A DNA stretch of 64,000 bases from the NCBI RefSeq assembly GCF_018802765.1, contig NZ_CP069163.1:1178001-1242000 (forward strand), given 5' to 3'. Below the pieces are notes generated by a model, which saw only the letters and a program-made list of their open reading frames with translations, did no database searches and was not told the DNA's origin. The translations under genes and the position numbers were made by a program. The first letter of the stretch is position 1. The number at the start of each line of letters is the position of its first letter. Origin of the DNA: Paludibacterium sp. B53371. GTDB taxonomy: Bacteria; Pseudomonadota; Gammaproteobacteria; Burkholderiales; Chromobacteriaceae. Below are positions 46,508 through 55,666 of this stretch, piece by piece.

Positions 46508-47728
46508 ATGACCAAGAAGATTCCGTTTGAACAGGTGCTGGCCAAGGCCGAGTCGTACAAGGCCGATATGAGCCGTTTCCTGCGCGCCATGATTGCCATT
46601 CCGAGCGAAAGCTGCGACGAGCAGCGCGTGGTGGAGTGCATTCGCGACGAGATGATCAAGGTAGGCTTTGACCGGGTGGAAATCGACCCGATGGGCAATG
46701 TGCTGGGTTATGTCGGCCACGGGCCGCACCTGATCGCCATGGATGCGCACATCGATACCGTCGGGATCGGTAATCGGGGCAACTGGACCTTTGACCCCTA
46801 TCAGGGCATGGAAGACGATGAAATCATCGGCGGCCGCGGCGCTTCTGATCAGGAGGGCGGTATGGCCTCGATGGTGTATGCCGGCAAGATCATCAAGGAT
46901 CTGGGCCTGGAAGACCAATACACCCTGCTGGTGACCGGTACCGTGCAGGAAGAGGACTGCGATGGCCTGTGCTGGCAGTACCTGATCGAGCAAAGCAAGA
47001 TCCGTCCGGAATTCGTGGTCAGTACCGAGCCGACTGATTGCCAGATCTATCGTGGTCAGCGTGGCCGCATGGAGATTCGTGTCGAAGTGCAGGGCGTCAG
47101 CTGCCACGGTTCGGCGCCGGAGCGCGGTGACAATGCCATCTTCAAGATGGGCCCGATTCTCGGCGAGTTGCAGCAACTGGCCGGTCGTCTTGGCCATGAC
47201 GATTTCCTCGGCAAGGGCACGCTGACGGTATCGGAAATTTTCTTCACCTCGCCCAGCCGCTGTGCCGTGGCCGACAGCTGCGCCGTGTCGATCGACCGTC
47301 GTCTGACCTGGGGTGAAACCTGGGAAGGGGCGCTGGAAGAAATTCGTGCGCTGCCAGCGGTACAGGCTGCCGGTGCGGTGGTCAGCATGTATCAGTACGA
47401 CCGTCCGTCCTGGACCGGGCTGGTGTATCCGACCGAGTGCTATTTCCCGACCTGGAAGGTCGAGCAGGATCACATCACCGTGCGGGCGCTGAGCAGTGCC
47501 TATGAGGGCTTGTTCCGCAAGGCACCGGTGGTGGACAAGTGGACCTTCTCGACCAACGGCGTCTCGATCATGGGTCGTCACGGCATTCCGGTGATCGGCT
47601 TCGGGCCGGGCAAGGAGCCGGAGGCGCACGCACCGAACGAGAAGACCTGGAAGTCGCATCTGGTCAAGTGTGCGGCCATGTATGCGGCGATCCCGCTGGC
47701 CTATCTGTCTGAGCTGGATAACAAGTAA
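46508..47728 (+). CDS. ygeY: YgeY M20-family metallohydrolase
   Basis: A 406-residue M20 peptidase/deacylase relative. Two-metal site: [29 protein letters not shown] (catalytic Glu-Glu) and STEPTD; C-terminal His in [12 protein letters not shown]. It should hydrolyse an amide bond in an acyclic intermediate of purine degradation; substrate not defined here. ATG 46508 follows TGGAGAAAGCA; an upstream in-frame start at 46439 overlaps ygeX and is rejected. Confidence 0.94.
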   Translation: MTKKIPFEQVLAKAESYKADMSRFLRAMIAIPSESCDEQRVVECIRDEMIKVGFDRVEIDPMGNVLGYVGHGPHLIAMDAHIDTVGIGNRGNWTFDPYQGMEDDEIIGGRGASDQEGGMASMVYAGKIIKDLGLEDQYTLLVTGTVQEEDCDGLCWQYLIEQSKIRPEFVVSTEPTDCQIYRGQRGRMEIRVEVQGVSCHGSAPERGDNAIFKMGPILGELQQLAGRLGHDDFLGKGTLTVSEIFFTSPSRCAVADSCAVSIDRRLTWGETWEGALEEIRALPAVQAAGAVVSMYQYDRPSWTGLVYPTECYFPTWKVEQDHITVRALSSAYEGLFRKAPVVDKWTFSTNGVSIMGRHGIPVIGFGPGKEPEAHAPNEKTWKSHLVKCAAMYAAIPLAYLSELDNK

Positions 47729-47738
47729 TGAAAGTCTT

Positions 47739-47760
47739 GCGCGGGGCGTCAGCCCCGCGC
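47739..47760 (+). other. Intercistronic hairpin between ygeY and hyuA
   Basis: A perfect 9-bp stem GCGCGGGGC/GCCCCGCGC with four-base loop starts 10 bases after the ygeY stop, without a T run. Probably a message-stability or partial-termination element in the operon. Confidence 0.55.
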
Positions 47761-47782
47761 GCCTTGTCTGGGTGAAACGGCC

Positions 47783-49234
47783 ATGAAGCGATTGATACGC
47801 AATGGTGTGCTGGTCGATGCCGACGGGCAGTATCGCCAGGATCTGCTGATCGTCGACGGGCTGATCCATACGGTGGCCGAGCGGATCGAGCCGACAGCGG
47901 ATACCGAGGTCATCGAGGCTGCCGGTTGTCTGGTCATGCCCGGCGGGGTGGATGTTCACACGCACTTCAATATTGATGTCGGCCTGGCTCAGAGTTGCGA
48001 TGATTTCTTCAGTGGTACCCGGGCGGCGGCCTGTGGCGGCACGACCAGCATTGTCGATCACATGGGTTTTGGCCCGGCGGGGTGCGACCTGCACCATCAG
48101 TTGCGGCGCTATCACCAGGATGCCGCCGGGCAGGCGGTGATCGATTACGGTTTTCACGGCACCATTCAGCATGTTGATCCGGCGATTCTGGCCGAGATGG
48201 CGCCGATGGTGCAGGAAGAAGGCATCAGCAGTTTCAAGTTGTATCTCACCTATCAGTACAAGCTGGATGACCGCGCTGTGCTGCAGGCGCTGCAGCAGTT
48301 GCGCCAGGTCGGCGCGCTGACGGCGGTGCATCCGGAGAATGACGCGGCGATTGCGCTGCGGCGCGAGGCCCTGCTGCGCGCCGGCAAGACCGCGCCGCGT
48401 TATCACGCAGAAAGCCGACCTCTGTCCTGCGAGGCCGAAGCCATTGCACGCATGATCAATCTGGCCCGTCTGGCGGGAGATGCTCCCCTGTATATCGTGC
48501 ATCTGTCCAACGGACTCGGGCTGGACTATGTGCAGCTGGCGCGTCAGCAGGGGCAGCCGGTCTGGGTCGAAACCTGCCCGCAATATCTGCTGCTGGATGA
48601 ACAATGCTATCTGCGCGAGGACGCGCTCAAGTTCATTCTCAGCCCGCCGCTCCGACCGCACGCCGAGCTGGACAAGCTGTGGGCCGGTCTGAGTCTGGGA
48701 GCGATCGATACGGTCGCCACCGATCACTGCACGTTTCCCTATGCCCAGCGTCAGGCGCTGTCCGGCGGCGATTTCAGCCGCTGTCCCAATGGCTTGCCGG
48801 GCGTGGAGACTCGCCTGCCGCTGTTGTTCTCCGAGGGGGTGATGCGCGGGCGGATCACGGCGTCCGAGTTTGTCGCTCTGACCAGCACCCGGCCGGCGCA
48901 GCTGTTCGGTCTGTGGCCGCAGAAAGGCTGCCTGGCCCCCGGCAGCGATGCCGATCTGGTGTTGTTCGATCCGGCGGGCAAGAGCGAGATCCGCCATGCC
49001 GCGCTGCATGATCAATGCGATTACTCGCCCTATGAGGGCTGGCCGTGTCGTGGTCAGCTACGCATGACGCTCAGCCGGGGCGAGACCGTGGCGCGTGATG
49101 GTCAGTTTGTCGGTCGTGCCGGGCATGGCCGTTTCCTGTTTCGCCAGCCTTTCGATGCCAGCCGCTGCGGTGCGCGGCGTCGGCCGGCGGCGGTGTCTGA
49201 AGATCTATTCCTTGGCCTCGAGGGGGCGCGATGA
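47783..49234 (+). CDS. hyuA: Dihydropyrimidinase/hydantoinase-type amidohydrolase HyuA
   Basis: A 483-residue cyclic amidohydrolase, colinear with E. coli HyuA (461). Metal motifs: GGVDVHTHFN, the carboxylated Lys in SSFKLYLTYQYK, AVHPEN, YIVHLSNG and VATDHCTF. It opens five- or six-membered cyclic amides, here presumably a purine-derived ring. It has about 20 extra C-terminal residues (Arg-rich, then SEDLFLGLEGAR) not present in the E. coli protein. Its stop overlaps the start of yqeA. Confidence 0.94.
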   Translation: MKRLIRNGVLVDADGQYRQDLLIVDGLIHTVAERIEPTADTEVIEAAGCLVMPGGVDVHTHFNIDVGLAQSCDDFFSGTRAAACGGTTSIVDHMGFGPAGCDLHHQLRRYHQDAAGQAVIDYGFHGTIQHVDPAILAEMAPMVQEEGISSFKLYLTYQYKLDDRAVLQALQQLRQVGALTAVHPENDAAIALRREALLRAGKTAPRYHAESRPLSCEAEAIARMINLARLAGDAPLYIVHLSNGLGLDYVQLARQQGQPVWVETCPQYLLLDEQCYLREDALKFILSPPLRPHAELDKLWAGLSLGAIDTVATDHCTFPYAQRQALSGGDFSRCPNGLPGVETRLPLLFSEGVMRGRITASEFVALTSTRPAQLFGLWPQKGCLAPGSDADLVLFDPAGKSEIRHAALHDQCDYSPYEGWPCRGQLRMTLSRGETVARDGQFVGRAGHGRFLFRQPFDASRCGARRRPAAVSEDLFLGLEGAR

Positions 49235-50169
49235 TGAAAAAGAAAATTGTACTGGCGCTGGGGGGCAATGCCCTGGGAGACAACCTGGCCGAGCAGATGC
49301 GCGCCGTGCAGACCACGGCCAATGCGATTGTCGATCTGATCGAACAGGGGCATGAGGTGGTGGTGACCCATGGCAATGGTCCGCAGGTTGGCATGATCAA
49401 TCAGGCCTTCGAGATTGCCGCTCGTGCCGATGCCCATTCACCCCGCCTGCCGATGTCGGTCAGCGTGGCGCTCAGTCAGGGCTATATCGGTTATGACCTG
49501 CAAAATGCGCTGCGCGAGGCGCTGCTGGCGCGCGGGATCGACAAGCCGGTGGCCACGCTGATTACCCAGGTGGTGGTGGATGCGGCCGATCCGGCATTTC
49601 AGGACCCGAGCAAGCCGATTGGCGGTTTCTACAGCCGGGAAGAGGCTGAGCAGCTGATGGCCTGTGGCGAGCGGTTGAAAGAGGACTCGGGCCGGGGCTA
49701 CCGCCGTGTCGTGGCCTCGCCCAAGCCGGTGGACATTGTCGAGAAGGAGACGGTGCGGGCCTTGCTGGATGCCGGTCAGTTGGTGGTGGCCGCCGGTGGC
49801 GGCGGTATTCCGGTTTTGCGCGAAGGACTGCATCTGCGTGGCGCCAGTGCCGTGGTGGACAAGGACTGGGCCAGTGCAAGGCTGGCGGAGATGATCGATG
49901 CTGATATGTTGATCATTCTGACTGCGGTGGAGCGGGTGGCGATCCGTTTTGGTACACCGGACCAGGCGTGGTTGTCGCAGATGACACCGGATGAGGCGCA
50001 GGGTCACATCCGCGACGGACAATTTGCCAAGGGCTCGATGCTGCCCAAGGTCGAGGCGGCACTGACCTTTGCCCGGAGCAAGCCGGGACGCACTGCACTG
50101 ATCACCTTGCTGGAAAAGGCCCGCGAAGGGATCGAAGGCAAGACCGGGACGCGCATTTGCGCCGCATGA
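49231..50169 (+). CDS. yqeA: Carbamate kinase YqeA
   Basis: A 312-residue carbamate kinase: LALGGNALGDN, VVVTHGNGPQVG, AAGGGGIPV, AVVDKDWASA and KGSMLPKVEAA. It transfers phosphate from carbamoyl phosphate to ADP, giving ATP, CO2 and ammonia, and is thus the energy-yielding end of the pathway. ATG 49231 overlaps the hyuA stop; ATG 49234 is equally possible and better spaced from GAGGGGG. Confidence 0.95.
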   Translation: MMKKKIVLALGGNALGDNLAEQMRAVQTTANAIVDLIEQGHEVVVTHGNGPQVGMINQAFEIAARADAHSPRLPMSVSVALSQGYIGYDLQNALREALLARGIDKPVATLITQVVVDAADPAFQDPSKPIGGFYSREEAEQLMACGERLKEDSGRGYRRVVASPKPVDIVEKETVRALLDAGQLVVAAGGGGIPVLREGLHLRGASAVVDKDWASARLAEMIDADMLIILTAVERVAIRFGTPDQAWLSQMTPDEAQGHIRDGQFAKGSMLPKVEAALTFARSKPGRTALITLLEKAREGIEGKTGTRICAA

Positions 50170-50202
50170 GTTCAACGGACTGTTGTTGCCAGGAGGCCTG
50201 TC

Positions 50203-50688
50203 ATGGCCGAAAAAATTCAACTGACCCTGCTGGTGAACGGGGTCGAGCGCTCGGTGCAGGTCTGGCCGATGGCGCGTCTGCTGGATGTGATTCGGGAAGA
50301 TCTGGGGCTGAAAGGCACCAAGGAAGGCTGTGGCGAAGGGGAGTGCGGCGCCTGTGCCGTGCTGCTTGACGGGGTGCTGGTGAATAGTTGTCTGGTGCCG
50401 GCCTATCAGGCCCAGGGGACCGATCTGCTGACCATTGAGGGGCTGGCCGATCAGGACAATCTCAACCGCCTGCAGCAATCCTTCCTGCGCCACAACGCTG
50501 CGCAGTGTGGTTATTGTTCACCCGGCATGCTGATGTCTGCGACCGATCTGCTGCGCCGCCATCCCAGTCCCGACATGGCGGCCATTCGCGAGGCCATCGG
50601 CGGGAATCTCTGTCGCTGTACCGGCTACGTCAAGATCATTGAGGCGGTACAGGAGGCAGCCCGCGGGGAGGCATCATGCGCCAGCTGA
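50203..50688 (+). CDS. xdhC: Xanthine dehydrogenase [2Fe-2S] subunit
   Basis: A 161-residue subunit with all eight cluster ligands: GCGEGECGACAV plus NSCLVP for the plant-type cluster, and QCGYCSPG with NLCRCTGY for the second. It passes electrons from the molybdenum site to FAD. AGGAGG 8 bases before ATG. It overlaps xdhB by 13 bases. The intact cysteines contrast with the cysteine-free domain of XdhD in the same locus. Confidence 0.95.
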   Translation: MAEKIQLTLLVNGVERSVQVWPMARLLDVIREDLGLKGTKEGCGEGECGACAVLLDGVLVNSCLVPAYQAQGTDLLTIEGLADQDNLNRLQQSFLRHNAAQCGYCSPGMLMSATDLLRRHPSPDMAAIREAIGGNLCRCTGYVKIIEAVQEAARGEASCAS

Positions 50689-51548
50689 CCGCTCAGTGCC
50701 AGGTGTGCATGCCGGCCTCGCTCGGCACCGCGCTGGAGGTGATGGCAACCGAGCCGGGGGTCTGGCGGCCGATTGCCGGCGGCACCGATCTGATGGTGCC
50801 GCTGCCGCCGCATGTGCCGGAAGTGACCCACTTTCTCGATCTGAACCGGCTGAAGGAACTCAAGGGCATTCAGGAGGATGAGCACACGCTGACCTTTGGC
50901 GCGCTGACGACCTTTACCGCCTTGCGCCAGACGCCGGCAGTGCACCGGCATTTCCCCTGCCTGATCAAGAGCGCCCGATCCACGGCGGCGCTGGCGATCC
51001 AGAATCGCGGCACCCTGGGCGGCAACATCATGAATGGCAGCCCCGCCGCCGATACTCCCCCCAGTTTGCTGGTCTATGACGCCGAGGTGGCGCTCTGTTC
51101 CCTGCGCGGCGAACGTTGGGTACCGCTGACGCAGTTCTGGACCGGCTACAAGCAGTTTGACCGGGCGCCTGACGAGTTGCTGACCCGCATTCGTGTTCGC
51201 AAGCCGCAAGGGCGCAGCTTTCACTATTTCCGCAAGGTTGGCGCCCGAGAAGCTCAGGCGATCGCCAAGGCCAGCATGGCGGCCATGGCGGAGGTTGCGC
51301 AGGGGCGCGTCAGTCGCTTCCGGCTGGCGACCGGCGCCTTGTCACCTTGCTGTGCCCGGGTGCCGGGCGTTGAGGCGCTGATTGAGGGGCGTACTTTGTC
51401 CGATCTGCCGCTGGCGGCCGCCTGTGAGGCGCTGCAGCAGGCGATCTGCCCGATCGATGATGTCCGTTCGACAGCACTGTACCGGCGCCAGGTGGCGGGC
51501 AATTTGCTGGAAGCATTACTGCAGGAACTGTCCCGGCTGAACGACTGA
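50676..51548 (+). CDS. xdhB: Xanthine dehydrogenase FAD subunit
   Basis: A 290-residue flavoprotein subunit; FAD motifs PIAGGTDLMV and QNRGTLGGNIMNGSPAADTPP, and the C-terminal CO-dehydrogenase-flavoprotein domain. It hands electrons from the iron-sulfur subunit to NAD or another acceptor. Gene order xdhC-xdhB-xdhA is the reverse of the E. coli xdhABC order. Start overlaps xdhC, with GGGGAGG upstream. Confidence 0.93.
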   Translation: MRQLTAQCQVCMPASLGTALEVMATEPGVWRPIAGGTDLMVPLPPHVPEVTHFLDLNRLKELKGIQEDEHTLTFGALTTFTALRQTPAVHRHFPCLIKSARSTAALAIQNRGTLGGNIMNGSPAADTPPSLLVYDAEVALCSLRGERWVPLTQFWTGYKQFDRAPDELLTRIRVRKPQGRSFHYFRKVGAREAQAIAKASMAAMAEVAQGRVSRFRLATGALSPCCARVPGVEALIEGRTLSDLPLAAACEALQQAICPIDDVRSTALYRRQVAGNLLEALLQELSRLND

Positions 51549-51574
51549 ACGCGCCGGGGCCAACCAAACACGGG

Positions 51575-53962
51575 ATGAGCATGATGGCGGAGCTGCAGAC
51601 AATCGGCCGCAATGTGGAGCGTCGCGAAGGCCGCGACAAGGTGACAGGACGGGCGTGTTATCCGGATGATCTGGATCGGGAAGGGCAGCTGTATGGCGTG
51701 ACCGTGCGTTCGCCGCATGCCCACGCGCGCATTCTGGGGCTCGATCTCAGCCGTGCCGCCGCCGCCCCCGGGGTGGTGCGCATTCTGACCGCCGAAGACG
51801 TCACCGGCCATAACAATCATGGCGTGCTGTACAAGGATCATTGTGTATTCTGTCATGACAAGGTGCGCCGCATCGGCGATCCGGTGGCACTGGTGCTGGC
51901 AGAAACCGCTTGCCAGGCGCAGGCTGCGGCACGCCTGCTGGTCGTCGAATACGAGCCTTTGCCGGCGGTATTCGATCCGCGCGAAGCCATGCGACCCGGG
52001 GCGCCGGTGGTCAATGAGTATGAAGACCGTTTTTTCTTCTACGACGAAGCCATGACCCAGAGCTGGACACGCCCCGAGGACAAGGGGCTGCCCAATGTGA
52101 TTTTTCATTATCGCTGCCGCAAGGGCGATACCGATGCCGTCTGGCAGGATTGCGCTGTCGTCGCCGAGGGGGAGTTTCATTCGCCGTTTGTCGATCACGC
52201 CTTCCTGCAGACCGAGAGCGGGCTGGCCTATCGTGACGAGGATGGCAAGCTGGTGGTCTGTGTTGCCTCGCAGTATCCGCACTTTGACCGGCTGGAAATC
52301 GCCGATGCGCTGGGCGTGCCCGAGAGCGAGCTGCGCGTGCTTAATCTGGCGATTGGCGGCGCCTTTGGCGCCCGCGAGGACATCACCATCCAGATTCATG
52401 CCGCGCTGGGCTGTCTGCTGACTGGCCGGCCGGTCAAGATCGCCTACGAGCGTGACGAATCCTTTCTGGCGCATTCCAAGCGTCACCCGATCCATATGAA
52501 AGCACGCATGGGGGCCGATGCGGCAGGGCGTCTGCTTGCCTTTGAGGCTGAGTTGATCGGCGACTCCGGCGCCTATGCTTCCTGGGCGATCAATGTCTTG
52601 CGCAAGGCCGGGGTGCATATCACCGGCCCCTATGTCTTTCCTCATGTCAAAGTCGACAGTTACGCGGTCTATACCAATAACCCTTTTACTGGCGCCATGC
52701 GCGGCTTCGGCGCGACCCAGGTCACCATGGTGCACGAGTCGCTGATCGAGCAACTGGCGGAGCAGCTCGGACTGGATGCTTTCGAGATGCGCCGGCGCAA
52801 TATCTATCGGGTCGGCAGTGAGACGGGTAATGGCCAGCTGCTGACGGAAGCGGTACCTCTGGATCGTTGCCTGGCCGCGATTGAGCAGGGCATGGCGCAA
52901 GTGCCTTTCGACCGGGGCAGTGGCACGGTGCGGCGCGGCCGGGGGATCGCGGCTTGCTGGTATGGCACCGGTTATGGCAACGGTTTTCCCGATGTTTCGG
53001 TCGCCGAGGTCGAGCTCTTGCCGGCGGGGCGTTTTTTGTTGCGGGTCGGTGCGGCCGAAGTCGGGCAGGGGGCCAAGACGGTGATGCCGCAAATCTGTGC
53101 CGAGGCGCTGGGGGTCTCGGTGGGCTGTATCCGCATGACCAGCGAAAATACCGACGAATGCGAGGATGCCGGTACGGCTGCCGCCACGCGCCAGACCTAT
53201 AACACCGGCAATGCCGTGCGACTGGCGGCGGAGAGCTTCCGCCGGGCCCTGATTCTGGAAACGGTCGAGCAGCTCAACCGCTCGCGCGATGCCTTCTCCA
53301 AGATCAACTCCGGACTGAGTTTCACCGTCGATGACCACCGGGTCTATCTGACATTTTTGCCGAAAATCGGTCTGGATCTGACAGAGATTGCTGCCGTCAT
53401 GGCTGCCGAAGGCCGCACTCTGCGGGTGCGCGAGTCCTTTACCGCCCAGACCGTCAAGCTGGACGACAATGGCTATGGCGCACCCTATTGGCCGTATACC
53501 TTCAATGCCTATGGTGTCGAGGTGGAGGTCGATACCCTGACCGGACAAGTGAGCTGCACCCAGGCATGGTGCGCGCAGGACGTGGGCCGGGCGCTGAATC
53601 CGGTCATGGTGGAAGGGCAGATAGACGGTGGCTTCGTCATGGGGCTGGGCTATGCCTTGTATGAAGACCTGGTGGTTCGCGAGGGGCAGATCCGCAATCC
53701 GTCGCTGAGCAATTACATCATTCCGACCGCGATGGATGTGCCGAATATGCACCGCTATCTGATCGAAGATCCTGTGAGTTCGGCGCCGTTTGGCGCCAAG
53801 GGGATCGGAGAGCCGGTGACGGTGCCGGTGGCCCCGGCCATTCTCAACGCCATCCACGACGCCATCGGGGTGCGCATTACCCGGGTACCGGCTTTGCCGG
53901 AGGTGGTGCTGGCGGCAATGAGCACCCGTACCACAGAGCGACCTGTCGCTGGGCAGGGCTGA
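51575..53962 (+). CDS. xdhA: Xanthine dehydrogenase molybdenum-binding subunit
   Basis: A 795-residue molybdopterin subunit that hydroxylates hypoxanthine/xanthine-type purines. Motifs: VRRIGDPVALVLAE, GGAFGAREDI, GAMRGFGATQ, EVGQGAKTVMPQ and the catalytic Glu near residue 746 in FGAKGIGEP. ATG 51575 or 51581 may be the start. Last gene of the ygeW operon. Neighbouring yqeB/yqeC/mocA suggest that this enzyme or XdhD uses a selenium-containing cofactor; sequence alone cannot say which. Confidence 0.94.
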   Translation: MSMMAELQTIGRNVERREGRDKVTGRACYPDDLDREGQLYGVTVRSPHAHARILGLDLSRAAAAPGVVRILTAEDVTGHNNHGVLYKDHCVFCHDKVRRIGDPVALVLAETACQAQAAARLLVVEYEPLPAVFDPREAMRPGAPVVNEYEDRFFFYDEAMTQSWTRPEDKGLPNVIFHYRCRKGDTDAVWQDCAVVAEGEFHSPFVDHAFLQTESGLAYRDEDGKLVVCVASQYPHFDRLEIADALGVPESELRVLNLAIGGAFGAREDITIQIHAALGCLLTGRPVKIAYERDESFLAHSKRHPIHMKARMGADAAGRLLAFEAELIGDSGAYASWAINVLRKAGVHITGPYVFPHVKVDSYAVYTNNPFTGAMRGFGATQVTMVHESLIEQLAEQLGLDAFEMRRRNIYRVGSETGNGQLLTEAVPLDRCLAAIEQGMAQVPFDRGSGTVRRGRGIAACWYGTGYGNGFPDVSVAEVELLPAGRFLLRVGAAEVGQGAKTVMPQICAEALGVSVGCIRMTSENTDECEDAGTAAATRQTYNTGNAVRLAAESFRRALILETVEQLNRSRDAFSKINSGLSFTVDDHRVYLTFLPKIGLDLTEIAAVMAAEGRTLRVRESFTAQTVKLDDNGYGAPYWPYTFNAYGVEVEVDTLTGQVSCTQAWCAQDVGRALNPVMVEGQIDGGFVMGLGYALYEDLVVREGQIRNPSLSNYIIPTAMDVPNMHRYLIEDPVSSAPFGAKGIGEPVTVPVAPAILNAIHDAIGVRITRVPALPEVVLAAMSTRTTERPVAGQG

Positions 53963-53987
53963 CCGCGCTGCTTTGACCCCTGCGTCA

Positions 53988-54022
53988 GCCCCAAAGACAA
54001 TGAACGCCATTGTCTTTGGGGC
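53988..54022. terminator. Perfect long hairpin after xdhA
   Basis: A 15-bp perfect stem GCCCCAAAGACAATG/CATTGTCTTTGGGGC with a five-base loop follows the xdhA stop by 25 bases. No T run follows, but it is very stable and probably marks the operon end or protects it from exonucleases. Confidence 0.6.
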
Positions 54023-54212
54023 GAGCCCTGGCAGGGCGACCCTCGTGTCGGCCGGTCTCCCCTTCCCGGTCAGCCCATCCTGCCAGGTGTTCGCCCCCTT
54101 TTTGGTTTTTCGCAACCCTCTTGTCATTAATCGATGCTTATTATAGAAATAACATAATAGCTATACGTGAAGTAATGGTTTATCCTGTGTCCATCTCAGG
54201 CTAAAGCACGAT

Positions 54213-55574
54213 ATGGACACCCCGTCGCTGTTGACCAAGACCTTGACCGGCATTGCGCAGATTGATCAGCAACACCTGGCCTTGCGTCGTCTGATTGCGG
54301 ATTTGTCGCAGTCCTTGCGTCATGCTGGCGCATTACCCCCTTTCGATTTCGTTCAGCGTCAGTTGCTGGATCTGCTGTCCTCCCATTTCATCGATGAAGA
54401 GCAATGGCTGGCAGCTTCGCCCCTGAGCGAAGACAGCAAGCATCATCACAGGGAAGAGCATCTGCGTGTTCTGACCGAGCTGCAGCGCATTCTGCGCGAT
54501 GACCGTCTCAATGAACGCGAGCGTCTAGCCTGGGCCATGGATTATCTGCGTGCCTGGGATCCCGAACATGAGGCCGGCTTCGACAGCCTGCTGGCCTGGA
54601 CGGATCTTGCCCCCCATATCGAGGCTCCCGCCGAGTTGGCTCAACGGCTGGATGATCATGAATTGCGGCTCAAGACCATTTTGTCGGTGCTGCATGACAG
54701 CATCCTGCTGGTGAATGACGAGGGACGGATCGAGTATCTGAATCAGGCCTTGATCCATATGTTTGGCCTGAGCCAGTCTCCGCAACAGCTGGTGGGCATG
54801 ACGGCGCCGGCATTTCTCGATTTGATCCGTCCGATGATGCAGGATCCAGAGCGCGAAATCGGCATGATTGCCCGCCTGGTCGAACGGGGGGTGGCAGACA
54901 TCAATTATGAGGTGCGTCTGCGCAATGGGCAGATCTACCTGCGTGATTACATCCCGTTTTCTTATGGCAACGGCCGCTATGGTCGGCTGTGGCATCACCG
55001 CAATATCACGCCCTTGCGGGCGGTGCAGCAGGATCTGGCGGCGGCAAACCGCAAGCTGGCGGCGCTGTCCCTGACTGATTCGCTCACCGGGCTGGCCAAT
55101 CGCCGTGCCTTTGACGAGGCCCTGCAGGCCGCCTGGCGCCGCAGTGCACGTCAGCGGTCTGCGCTCTGCCTGGTGCTGCTGGATATTGACCACTTCAAAC
55201 GTTTCAATGACCGCCACGGGCATCTGGCCGGCGATGAGTGTCTGCGCCAGGTGGCCCTAGTGCTGAAGGCGCATGCCCGCCGGGCTGGCGATGTGGCGGC
55301 GCGTTACGGTGGCGAGGAGTTTGCCCTGATCCTGCCGGACATGACGCTGGAGGCCGCCTGCTCCCGGGCAGAACTGGTGCGAGCCTCGGTGGCGGCGCTT
55401 TGCCTGGCGCAGGACGAGGGCAAAGCCACGATCCGGGCCAGTCTGGGCGTGGCGAGCATGGTCGCCCGGCCGGGCCTGGCGCTGGATGACTTGTTTGCCC
55501 TGGCAGATCAGGCGCTGTACCGTGCCAAAGCGCGCGGGCGTAACCGGGTGGAAGGCGTGATGTCTCCCGAGTAG
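54213..55574 (+). CDS. Bacteriohemerythrin-PAS-GGDEF diguanylate cyclase
   Basis: A 453-residue three-part protein. Residues 1 to about 130 carry a full hemerythrin di-iron ligand set: His21, His58, Glu62, His79, His83, His119 and Asp124 (spacing H...HxxxE...HxxxH...HxxxxD). A PAS domain (about 150-275) follows, then a GGDEF domain (about 285-450) with intact active site GGEEF near 366-370. It should make cyclic di-GMP in response to oxygen or iron redox state; direct coupling is inference. The gene stands alone after the purine operon; its ribosome-binding site is weak. Confidence 0.92.
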   Translation: MDTPSLLTKTLTGIAQIDQQHLALRRLIADLSQSLRHAGALPPFDFVQRQLLDLLSSHFIDEEQWLAASPLSEDSKHHHREEHLRVLTELQRILRDDRLNERERLAWAMDYLRAWDPEHEAGFDSLLAWTDLAPHIEAPAELAQRLDDHELRLKTILSVLHDSILLVNDEGRIEYLNQALIHMFGLSQSPQQLVGMTAPAFLDLIRPMMQDPEREIGMIARLVERGVADINYEVRLRNGQIYLRDYIPFSYGNGRYGRLWHHRNITPLRAVQQDLAAANRKLAALSLTDSLTGLANRRAFDEALQAAWRRSARQRSALCLVLLDIDHFKRFNDRHGHLAGDECLRQVALVLKAHARRAGDVAARYGGEEFALILPDMTLEAACSRAELVRASVAALCLAQDEGKATIRASLGVASMVARPGLALDDLFALADQALYRAKARGRNRVEGVMSPE

Positions 55575-55666
55575 GCAGAGGGTCAGGCTGGCAAGCCGAT
55601 ATCACCCCTGTATAATCTGCACAACCATTCCATGCCGATCAACTCGAGCCAGCGCGCCATGCCACT

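Noticed and set aside
51254-54127. Very long open frame (957 codons) antisense to xdhB-xdhA, and similar ones opposite ygfK, the CheA-like gene, ygeY-hyuA and the ABC exporter
   Set aside because: They mirror GC-rich coding sequence in the antisense frame, have no domain, and lack ribosome-binding sites. The sense genes match known families end to end.
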